DNA of 64,000 bases from the NCBI RefSeq assembly GCF_036370855.1, contig NC_088130.1, positions 69,974,941 to 70,038,940 of the forward strand. Reading direction: 5' to 3'. Positions 27,801 through 36,700 of this stretch are shown here, in pieces. Numbering within the stretch: position 1 is the first letter of the stretch; the number at the start of each line of letters is the position of its first letter. Origin of the DNA: Dromaius novaehollandiae (Eukaryota; Chordata; Aves; Casuariiformes; Dromaiidae). A program made the translations under genes and the position numbers. Under the pieces are notes generated by a model. That model was not told where the DNA came from. It worked only from the letters and a program-made list of their open reading frames with translations, and searched no databases.

Positions 27801-28904
27801 CCCGGCCCGGCACTGGCCGCCGCCCCCGGAGCCGGGCTGGCGCGGGGCGCCGCCTCGGGGAGACGCGCCTCTCCGCCCCCTCCCTCCCCTCCCCCCGCGG
27901 CCGCTGACAGCAGCGAAGGGAGGGGACCGACAACCCCCCCCTCCAGAGGCCCTGACAGGCGGGAGGGGACCGACCCCCCCCCAACAGCCCCTGACAGGCG
28001 GGAGGGGACCGACCCCCCCCCCAACAGCCCCTGACAGGCGGGAGGGGACCGACCCCCCCCCCAACAGCCCCTGACAGGCGGGAGGGGACCGACCCCCCCC
28101 CCAGCAGCCCTGACAGGCGGGAGGGGGCCGACCCCCCCCAACTCCTCCCTGAGAGGCGGGCCGGGACCGGGCTCCCCAGCGGCCCTGACAGGCGGGAGGG
28201 GACCGACCCCCCCCAACTCCTCCCTGACAGGCGGGAGGGGACCGGGCTCCCCAGCGGCCCTGACAGGCGGGAGGGGACCGACACCCCCCAACTCCTCCCT
28301 GACAGGCGGGAGGGGACCGACCCCCCCCCAACTCCTCCCTGACAGGCGGGAGGGGACCGACACCCCCCAACTCCTCCCTGACAGGCGGGAGGGGACCGAC
28401 CCCCCCAACTCCTCCCTGACAGGCGGGCCGGGACCGGGCTCCCCAGCGGCCCCTGACAGGCGCCTGGGCGGCCACCGGCAGCCTGTCAAGCGGGCGGCGG
28501 GAAGCGACCGACCGGACGACGCCGGCGGCCCCTGACAGGCGGGCGGCGGGAGGGGGGCGGCCCCCGCAGCCGTTCCCTGACAGGCGGGCGGCGGGAGCGG
28601 ACGGACCCCGAGCCCCGCGGCGGGCGGGCATGGCCCGGGAGGGCAGGACGAGGGGCAGGTGGCTGAGCCGGGCAAAGGCAAGCCCCGGGGGGGGCGGCGG
28701 CGTGCTGGCCCCGGTCCACCGCGGGGCCGGACGCGTCCCGGCGGCGGGGGAGGGGGCTGTCAGCGGGCCGGGCAGCCCCGGCGGCACGTACCTGAAGTAG
28801 TAGACATCGCTCTTGCCGGCGCTGAGGCCCGACTTGCGGATCACCTCTTCCTTCTTCCAGCCCGGGGGCAGCGCGGGGCAGTCCATCCTGCCCTGCTTCT
28901 CCAT
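6923..28904 (-). CDS. MBD2: MBD2, 5' part of coding region (exons 1-3 of a longer gene): methyl-CpG-binding domain protein 2
   Basis: MBD2 binds methylated CpG through its N-terminal MBD and recruits the NuRD histone-deacetylase/remodelling complex in the nucleus. The spliced segments are 28904-28792, 15754-15595 and 7060-6923. They join in phase to give 137 residues: MDCPALPPGWKKEEVIRKSG, then SAGKSDVYYF, SPSGKKFRSKPQLARYLG, and SDPQRVTEQPRQ at the end. This is nearly identical to mammalian MBD2. The intact MBD spans residues 7 to about 75. The exons encoding the rest, including the C-terminal coiled coil that contacts p66/GATAD2A, are beyond the left edge. Introns are about 13.0 kb and 8.5 kb. 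MBD3 is the close paralogue, but the DLSSFDFRTGKM and NQNKGKPDLNTTLPIRQTAS context and the neighbouring POLI gene fit MBD2. Confidence 0.95.
7061..15594 (-). other. MBD2 intron 2
   Basis: About 8.5 kb of AT-rich intron. It contains homopolymer runs (for example T22 near 12865-12886), a pyrimidine tract at 10806-10845, and a 39-bp tandem duplication at 14890-14967. Predicted ORFs such as the 100-codon one at 15032 show no family similarity and are best read as chance. Confidence 0.8.
14890..14967. repeat. 39-bp direct tandem duplication
   Basis: Two adjacent copies that begin ccctatatggtacatcaatt and end cttctgtatgctt differ at a single base. The near identity suggests a recent duplication. 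Confidence 0.95.
15595..15754 (-). CDS. MBD2: MBD2 exon 2
   Basis: 160 nt. The acceptor is ctttttag before TCCAAGTGG and the donor is AATAAG|gtttgt. It completes the split serine codon (AG|T) from exon 1 and encodes the second half of the MBD: SPSGKKFRSKPQLARYLG, then NTVDLSSFDFRTGKM and PSKLQKNKQRLRNDSLNQNK. The arginine/lysine-rich loop and the SSFDF core are intact. Confidence 0.96.
25912..25929. repeat. poly(A) run
   Basis: Uninterrupted run of A of about 18 nt in MBD2 intron 1. No retrocopy or target-site duplication is recognisable next to it. Confidence 0.8.
27951..28600. repeat. GC-rich minisatellite, unit about 35-40 bp, roughly 14-16 copies
   Basis: The block cctgacaggcgggaggggac recurs at 27951, 27990, 28030, 28070, 28109, about 28148, 28184, 28223, 28259, 28298, 28338, 28377, 28415 and 28452, with looser copies at about 28531 and 28575. 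Spacing is mostly 39-40 bp, with shorter 35-37 bp variants. Each typical unit has a run of 6-10 C, which is G on the MBD2 sense strand. At least two unit subtypes exist: ccaacagcc-spaced and caactcctc-spaced, with a ccgggctccccagcgg variant interspersed. It lies wholly within MBD2 intron 1, beginning about 190 bp from exon 1. Confidence 0.95.
28792..28904 (-). CDS. MBD2: MBD2 exon 1 (coding part)
   Basis: 113 nt encoding MEKQGRMDCPALPPGWKKEE through DVYYF plus two bases of a split serine. The donor is TTCAG|gtacgtg. Two ATGs are available: 28904 (MEKQ..., G at -3 and +4) and 28886 (MDCP..., A at -3, G at +4). The frame stays open upstream, but I saw no further ATG in the codons I translated, and the arginine-glycine-rich N-terminal region of the long mammalian isoform is not encoded there. 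The product therefore resembles the short MBD2b form. Confidence 0.93.
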
Positions 28905-30595
28905 GCACCGGGCGCAGGGCCCGACGCGCAGGGGGGAGGGACGGGCGGCGGAGGGGCTTGCCCGGCTCCCAGCGCCGGCGCTCGCAACAAGAGCTTTATT
29001 GTTCCCGGACACGGCCGGGGCCGGGACCCCCTGGCGATGGCGGCCGCGTCGTGCTGCTCGGCGCCAGGAGCGCGGGCTGCGCGCGCAGCCGGCGAAGTGC
29101 TCACCCGGCGCCCGCTTCCGTACTGAGCCCCGGAATCCGTGTCATCGGCCTTCCGAGCGGGGGCACAGAGCGCGTCCTAGAGGGGCCAGAGCGGCCAACC
29201 CCCGCCGACCATAGAGAGCGCCGTAGGCGGGCCAGAGCGGCCGCGCTGCCAGCGCCGCGGCGGCGGCCGTCCCGTCGCGTCCCGTCCCGCGGGGCAGCGG
29301 CCGGGGCTGGCGTCTTCGGGCTCCTGAGGGTGTCCCGCGAGGGAGGGGAGAGTTTAGACTCCCCCGTGACGGGCGCTCTGGAACCCCCCCGCGCAGAACC
29401 GTGCAGTGCAGATGCGGAAGAGGCGATAACAGTTCTTCACGTGTCACTTGTCCTCCAGGATGACAGAAGCTGCTGGTTAACGTCTTTTTGTTTGTTTGTT
29501 TTTCTGGGACGCGCTGCAGCATTAAAACCCATCAAGAAAGAATCTGTCACGCAACTGAAAGCCTGATGTATCATAAAACTGAATTAACTCGTTACTTGCT
29601 TTTTCAAAGTGTCCATTAACAAAACGTATTCTCTAGGATCCCCTGCTCCAAGTTCAGAGCAATTTATTTGCATCGTATACAATTAAACTACCAGAATGAA
29701 GCCTGAGGAATCGCCTCTTCTGCTTTATTCAGTTCCAGAGCTTTGCTACAAGCCATAGTGATACTAAAAAGTGACTGCTGTCCTCCTGCTTGTTTAAATC
29801 TCTCCAGAAAAGGCATCTCTTGAACAGTGTCTTACTGTGAGGCAGTTTTAACTCATGATCCACAGATTTTGTCTAGCTCTGGACATTTTTTTTACCATCA
29901 CGTAGCTTTATCCTGTTTTCTTACCATCTATTTCTGTAACAAACTTCTGTACTGAGTTGTCCAGATACTGAACAGTCCTTGTTAATAATAAGGAACTAAC
30001 ACCGATTACTTTGTAACAGAGCTATTGCTTCTCTTAAATCCTATATTCAAACAGAACCAAATTGCACAACTGAACGGCTGTGTTGCCATGTTCTTCCCTC
30101 ACAATGTCCTCGTGTCCCTGTTGCTACCGCCTGCCTGCCTGCCCCGTTCCCTCGTTACAGATGGCTGCTCAACGCCTGAGGAGAACCTCCAGGAAACCTC
30201 GCTGCGCACTGCCGGTGCTGGCAAACCGGGGTCGGTCTGATTCGCACGGGTGACTGCACCGGGGGGGCATTGCTGGTGCTGACGAGCGGAGCCGGGCAGC
30301 TCCGTCAGTGTCCGTGCGGCAGGCCGCGGCCTCCGTGGCAAGCGCAGCTCTCGTCCCCCGCTGTCCCAGTCCCGCGGCCGAGACCTCCTCGCCCGGCCTC
30401 CAGCCTCCGCAGTGGCAGCAGCAACTCCGCGGGCGCCGCCGGTCGGCCCCCTCCTCCGCGGGGGCGGGCGCCGCCGGTCGGCCCCCTCCTCCGCGGGGGC
30501 GGGCGCCGCGCGAGCCCAACTCCGGGAGCGCGGCCGCTCGGCCATCCCCGCCGGCGGCGGCGGCGGCGGTTCGGGGAGCGGCTCTGCGGCGGCGG
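28905..30595. promoter_or_regulatory. Divergent MBD2 / POLI intergenic promoter region
   Basis: About 1.7 kb separates the MBD2 start codon (minus strand) from the first POLI ATG (plus strand). Both ends are CpG-rich (to about 29.45 kb and from about 30.23 kb). The middle, 29.5-30.1 kb, is ordinary AT-rich sequence. The 5' UTRs of both genes must begin here. A head-to-head arrangement at this distance allows shared regulation, but nothing in the sequence proves it. Confidence 0.7.
30428..30510. repeat. 35-bp tandem repeat in POLI promoter/5' UTR
   Basis: gggcgccgccggtcggcccc and its continuation start at 30431, 30466 and (partial) 30501, a period of exactly 35 bp. The copies are identical over the full units. 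Confidence 0.95.
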
Positions 30596-30596
30596 A

Positions 30597-30603
30597 TGAG
30601 TCA
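30597..30603. promoter_or_regulatory. Consensus AP-1 site (TGAGTCA) overlapping the upstream POLI ATG
   Basis: The sequence ATGAGTCAGCC at the upstream start codon contains the palindromic AP-1 core TGAGTCA followed by GC, which is also close to an NF-E2/BACH-type half element. A motif match only. Confidence 0.4.
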
Positions 30604-30616
30604 GCCCTTGGGCGGC

Positions 30617-30704
30617 ATGGAGCCCTTCCCGCCGCCCACGGAGGACGACGAGGAGGACTGGCTTCGCCCGCAGTCCGGCGGCAGGACCGCTCCGCCCGCC
30701 CCGT
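30617..30704 (+). CDS. POLI: POLI exon 1
   Basis: Encodes MEPFPPPTEDDEEDWLRPQ and then SGGRTAPPAP, an acidic, unconserved N-terminus comparable to the acidic N-terminus of human POLI. The donor CCGT|gtgagc is chosen because exon 2 requires phase 1. The competing GT two bases upstream would break the frame. An in-frame upstream ATG at 30596 (MSQPLGG...) has a weak context (C at -3, A at +4). Confidence 0.85.
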
Positions 30705-33700
30705 GTGAGCGCGGGCCGCGGCGGCGGTTGCGGGGCGGGGGAGCAATGGCGCCGGCTGAGGGGACTGAGGGAGGCGGCGCGCGCAGCGCTGGCGCGAGGG
30801 CTGAGGCGAAGGGGGAGGGGTGGTCGGCGGGGGAGGCGCGCGCGCCGGCTGAGGTGAAGGGCGGGGGGGCGGTTGAGGCGCGCGCGCCGGCTGAGGTGAA
30901 GGGCGGGGGGGCGGTTGAGGCGCGGGCCTCCCTTCGTCGCCGGGCGGGGAGGCGGCCGCCGCTGACAGGAGCTCGCCCGCGCCGGCCCTGTCCCGCGGGG
31001 AACCGTTGCTGCCGCCCTCCGTGGCTTCGCCCCGCGGCCCCCGCCGCTGTGGGGGAAGGGGAGCGGGGAGCTGCCCCCGGGGGCAGCCCTCCTCTCCCTG
31101 CGGGCTGGCAACTCGCGTGGGCCTGGGCCGAGGCTCCCTCTTTGCTTTGGAGTGAATATGCGCTGGCGAGGTTTTGCGTTAGTGGTAAAGGGCTGTGTCT
31201 GGCTCGGAGTGGCTTAGGAAACAGCATCAGTAGAAATAAAAAAGCTATGAATCGTGGTGGATGATATTTTAGTATTCAAATTTGTCTATTTAGGTATGTT
31301 TTAACTTAAACTAAGTTTCTTCTATCCAAAGAGAACAAAACTGAATTCTCCAGGAGAAAAGAACCAATCCTTTAGAAAGCTGCAGTGTTTGTAAGGCGAG
31401 AGAGTACCTCTCCTCTGCAGGCTTTAACCTTTACTTGTGCTGGTATTCAGTGGCTCAGCAACTCCAGTATTAAAAAAAATATGTTTTTTTTTCTTTGTGA
31501 TCCTGCTGATAATTACTTCGCTTTTCCACTTACCTCAGCTGACTTCAATAGGGCATTTAGAAAAAACAATATTTAGAAATAGACCAAAGTCTAAAAGATT
31601 TCATTTGGACAACATCAACTTTGAACTAGTTCTTTCAGTTTACAGAAATAAAAGTGATTTCAAAAAAAAAAAAAAAGAAACGACTTGGCATTTTTTTTTC
31701 CATAGCAGGGTTTGCTGTTTGTTAGATGATCAGTTGCTGTCTTCACTGGCAGCCTTTGGGAAAGCTTCGATATCTGTGTCTCATAAACCTTTTAGAAAGT
31801 GCTTTGTTAATTTACTTGAAAGCATCCACAAGCTGAAATTTTATGAAACTTGTAAAGGGTATACTCTAAAAGAGGTAGGAAAGTTAGCTCTATCAGCGAA
31901 GCATAATATTGACATCTAAGCTGAGTTGAAGAAAGCTTATTTTCTAGAAATATATTAAAAAGAAGTTTCAGTACTCCACTATGAAAGGATGTTGTGTCAG
32001 TAAAATGATGTTCTAAAATGATTCAGGGTGAAAAGACATCCAGCTGACTGTCTGAAAATAGGGGAAAATGTTTATTAGTATGCTGAATTGCTGTGGATTA
32101 ATTACAGTCATAAGAAATTCTAGAATTACTGTAGTGCTACAATTAATGTAAACCTTTTGTAGTATCTGTTTGCTAGTGTAGATTAAAAAAAAAAAAAACT
32201 TTATTACATCAAATATAAGGCTGCTAGTAATTTTTATTTACTTTCCTTGCAGCAGGCCACAGTAAGTCTGTATCAGCAGGAAATACAGCGTGCAGAGTGA
32301 TTGTTCACATTGACTTGGACTGCTTTTATGCACAAGTAGAAATGATCCGTAATCCTGAATTAAGAGACAAGCCTTTAGGTATGACTTATTTTGCTGCTGG
32401 TTAATTTGGGGATTATGTGCGTTCAGGCAGAAGAAACTACGGACGTGCCTGCGTAGTTAGATGTAGACAGTCACACAGTAGCTTTAACCACATCCGGAAT
32501 GAGCAAGGGGCAGACTAGGATTCCTTGTAGCTGTGTGAGTACAAGACTGGTAAATGCTCTTGAGGAGGAGTATAGGTGCTTGCCAACATGTCCGAACAGT
32601 TCTGGGGATTGCAGATGATTTCTGTCATACATGAGCAAAGAGAGGGCTGAGCTCCGCAAATGAGTCTGTTCCTTTTGACACAGTCATGCTCAGAGCATAC
32701 TTTATTCCATTCAGAAGTTAAGAATAAATGCAAGGCAGTCAATGTCTAGGATCAGTGGAGAAAGTACTTCTTAAATTGACTATTTTATAAAGAACAGTTT
32801 TCCAGATATGATTGTCTGAAAAGGCCCAAAATTGAGAGTGATATTAAAATGGAAAATTAAAAGCTATAATGTTTTAAAATGTTCTTGCCATCAAGTAACT
32901 TAAATTAAGAGATTTGTCTTGTGAAATAAGATTAATATTCTTCGTTTGCTTGCTTGTTTATAACATTGCATTCTGATCAAAGCATGTACATTGCAGTTTT
33001 TGGCAGTGGTGTCAAAGTACTGTGGCCTTTTGTGAAATACAGAGAAACCTAAATTTTTGAAATCATTTAACTATTATTTTTCAGGTGTGCAACAGAAAAA
33101 CATTGTAGTTACTTGTAACTATGAAGCCAGAAAACTTGGAATTAAGAAACTGGTGTCCGTCAGGGATGCTAAAGAGAAGTTTCCTCAACTGATGCTGGTT
33201 AATGGAGAGGATCTAACTCAATATAGGGAAATGTCATACAAGGTTACAGGTACAAATTAACAATTCAATAGAGAACAAAGACTCTGTTAAACTCTGTGCA
33301 CATGCTTGCATGTGTAATAATATTACTATGTTGTATTTTCCTGCTCTAAAAGTTCTTAGGAGAATGAGCCTTATACTATGGTGGTAATACCTACAGTTGT
33401 GCAATGTCAATTTAATATTCCATAAAATAGGCTCTTAGACTTGGTTTCAATCTTTGTCAGGCATTATATATCACACTTCATGGGATCTGTATGCTATATT
33501 AGGATTATGCCCATATACTTATTTATTTAAATTAAAAAAAATTGTTCCTAATGACTTCAGTAATAAATTTCCAAATAAAAAGTGATGGAGAACAGAATCC
33601 TGATCCCTGCAGGTGGGTGAACTTCTCTGATATCTCTTAACTTTAGAGTTTAATCTTAACTAAGTGATATGCCAGCATTATTAACAGTTAGTCATTAAAA

Positions 33701-36700
33701 ACAGTAATTAAATGTAGTAGTAATAATTTAAAGGTGAAAGCCCACATGGCTGGTAAACTGGGATTCCCTTGGACAAGGTATCACAGAGAACTGTAATCTC
33801 AAATCTCTGCAATGTAAAAACTATAGTCTCAAAAAGAATTGAAGAAAAAAGATTGGGGGAGAAGAACAGCAGATCAGAGACAACTAGAATGAAGAGATAC
33901 TAAAAAGACTTAAAAATGTGGATTTTTTCTTTTTTCTTTTTTTTTTTTTTTTTTTTTTTTAATCCAGAAGGGAACACCATCTCTACTCGTGCAAGCATCC
34001 TACTTGAATCCATGGGGAATCGGCTGTGGGTTGATGCAAATATTAAAGCTCAGTTTATCCTTGGTTATTTTTTTTCATGCTAGATTTGTTGGAAGAATTT
34101 TGTCCACTAGTGGAAAGGCTTGGGTTTGATGAAAATTTTGTGGATATCACAGAGATTGTAGAGAAAAGACTAAAACGGCTACAACAAAGTGGATGTTCCA
34201 GACTATGTGTGTCTGGCCATGTATACAACGACCAAGGTGAGCTGAGCCTTCTTTCTGTTGAAAAATAGCCTAAATTCTTGTGAAGTTCAATACAAAGCAT
34301 CAGTCTGCTTCTAAGTGTTGTCTAAAGCTGAGCAGTTGGCAACTCCAGTTGTTCTAACCTTGTTTTCCGTGCTTGGGAACGCATGGATCACAAATGGGAA
34401 TCAGTGTTCTGATTAGTTTGTACAAAAAGTAAGTCCGGAGCAGATGAGCGTGCACAATGATTCGGAGGAACAGTTTGCTGTTGTCTTTTTTTTTTTTTTT
34501 TTTCCTCCTTTAAGATAGTTTTAATGTACTAAGACAGTTAGAATTTTCATTGAGTTTGAACTTTATTGCCAGTTGGAAAAACTTAATGATTTTTTTTATG
34601 AATTAAAAGTAAGCTTTTGCTACAGCCTTTAGGTCAGGAATAGAGTTACTGGGATTGAAGTAGCTGCTTTATACATCTTTATTGTGACTTCTCATACATG
34701 CATGTGGTATGTATACTCTGATACTCATTTCTTATACTAGGGAAGAAGGCAATTGTTCTTTCCTGGATGTGATGTTACTTTGAGCTACTTCTATGATTTT
34801 GAATATGGTTTGAGAAGGGGAAATATCTGAAAAGATTTTTCCTCATCAGTGTTTGCATCTGAATAATAAAAGCTTACGTGGCAGGCATTCCTAAAACACT
34901 GATTTGGTTACATTGATGCAAGAATCTGATTTAACACTTTCCTTTGATATCTACAAATATATTATATTTTATATTTGAAATACTCCCTAAACATTATTTA
35001 TCCTTGAAGAGTATGCCCCTGCTTTTGAAAAGTAGCATTTCTCTTTTACCAGGATTTTTGAGAGATAGGAGTGAGCTTAAACTTGAATGCTAAAGCCATG
35101 GCAATACCATCTGACCCATGGGACCATACTTTCTTACACTGTTTTAATCCATTTTGTAAAAAATCTCTACATCTTAATAGAGAATTAGCTAAGTGACTAC
35201 TTACATTCTGAGCCCCCCTTTCTTTGTCTTCTGCAGCCATCAATTTCCATGATACAATGCACGTAAGACTAGTTATTGGATCTCAGATTGCAGAGGAGTT
35301 GAGGGAAGCTGTGCACGCTAGACTGGGCCTCACAGGCTGTGCTGGAGTGGCTTCTAACAAATTACTGGCTAAGCTTGTGTCTGGTACCTTTAAACCAAAT
35401 CAACAAACACTTCTTCTGCCTGAAAGCTGTCAGGATCTCATACGCAACCTTGAGCACATCAACAAAGTGCCTGGTAAGAAGGTGGTACTATAAGCACTGA
35501 TGGAGAGCATATGGAGAGCTTTGACAAATATGAGAAAAACAATACTTCAGAAATTATAGCTGAAATAATTTTGCAGTCTAGTTCTTGAAAGGGAATGGGA
35601 GGATTTGGAGGTGTTTTTCGGGTTTTGTTTTTCATTTCTTACACTGTTTCTGAATTTTATTTTGCAGAAGCAATGGAAACACTTCAGTTCTTTTCATTTT
35701 TCATTGTCATAGAAGTGTTATAGCATTCTTTAGGATGCCTTCAAAAATACTTAATTTCCGGTTTATTTTTATTGAGGCTCAAGCACTATGGCTGATATTA
35801 GCTTTTATATGCAACTTTTTTTTTTAATTTGATGACTGAAAATCTATTGAGAGTTATTAAAACAGTCTATTGGAGCCTGAGAGAATATTCTGAGAAAGTA
35901 CTTTTCTAGTTACTCTATGCTGACACCACGCTGTTGGCCAAGAAATACTGATCGAGGCTACAGACTTTGGCAGATCTTTGTTCTGTCCCAGTGTGGCTTT
36001 TCTAATGGCAGATTCCAAAACTTGGAACAGAAACTTACCAAAAATTTTGCTGAAAATCTTGCAATACAGTAATGGAAATAGTAATTGTCAGTACTGAATT
36101 CTAAATGGCCAGGCATTTATATTTACTTATGGGTATAGATTTTTAATATTGGATTAGTAATGATGTTTTCATAATCTTTTAGTACTTTATTTACAAGATG
36201 TATAAATACATTTTGTTAAGCTTTGCTGATGGGAGACACAGTGTATAAAATTATAAATGGTACTGAGCTGAATGGGATAGCACTCTCTCACTGTTTTCCA
36301 CAATATAAGAGTTGAAGTTTTCCAAATGGAGTTATCGGTCAATATGTATAAGCTGTTTTACACTAGACAAGATTATGTAGTAGAATTCATTGCCCCATAT
36401 GTTTAGGAGATTAAAAGAATAAATAAGCTTTAAAGTTATAGTACAAAAAATATGTATTGGTCAGTCAGTAGCTACTAAAAGTGACTTTTTTTCTTAGATG
36501 AAGTCCTGAACTCAGGAAGTGTCTTACCTGTTACCATCTGGAAGAGCAGTAGAAGAATCTGCATGACCCTCTTGCCTTTATTTTTCCCTGTGTTCTGTGC
36601 TATAGGATGCTTTTGACAGCAGGATAGTGGACTAGCTAGATGTTTTGGTCGACGAGTCTGAGAGTTTTTAAAGAAAATCCTTTAATAACTTTTCTGTGTA

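Larger units (their letters stand above)
15755..28791 (-). other. MBD2 intron 1
   Basis: About 13 kb. The distal 11.5 kb is AT-rich with no recognisable gene. The part next to exon 1 (27.5-28.8 kb) is extremely GC-rich and holds a minisatellite. Human MBD2 hosts the H/ACA snoRNA SNORA37 in an intron, but I could not identify an equivalent by eye. Confidence 0.75.
27550..29450. promoter_or_regulatory. CpG island covering MBD2 exon 1 and promoter
   Basis: Very GC-rich, CpG-dense stretch around the MBD2 start codon. It extends upstream past 29.4 kb and downstream into intron 1. No TATA box is evident at a sensible distance from exon 1, which fits a TATA-less housekeeping promoter. The exact transcription start cannot be placed from sequence alone. 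Confidence 0.8.
30230..31110. promoter_or_regulatory. CpG island covering POLI exon 1
   Basis: GC- and CpG-dense region around the POLI start codons, containing two short GC-rich tandem duplications. No TATA box is seen. Confidence 0.8.

Noticed and set aside
27455-28681. Long minus- and plus-strand ORFs over the GC-rich minisatellite
   Set aside because: All frames are open because the array is almost free of A/T. The low-complexity Pro/Gly/Arg sequences are shadows, not independent genes.
7061-28791. Search for an intronic snoRNA comparable to SNORA37 in MBD2
   Set aside because: I could not establish a two-hairpin structure with H and ACA boxes by eye. A covariance-model search of introns 1 and 2 would decide it.
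30308-31264. 318-codon plus-strand ORF running through POLI exon 1 and into intron 1
   Set aside because: It begins at a non-ATG codon and owes its length to GC content. Only 30617-30704 is needed by the POLI splice model, and exon 2 joins it in phase.
33925-34060. Possible cryptic POLI exon after the T24 run (aatccag)
   Set aside because: There is no usable GT donor at a suitable distance, and exons 3 and 4 already join in phase.
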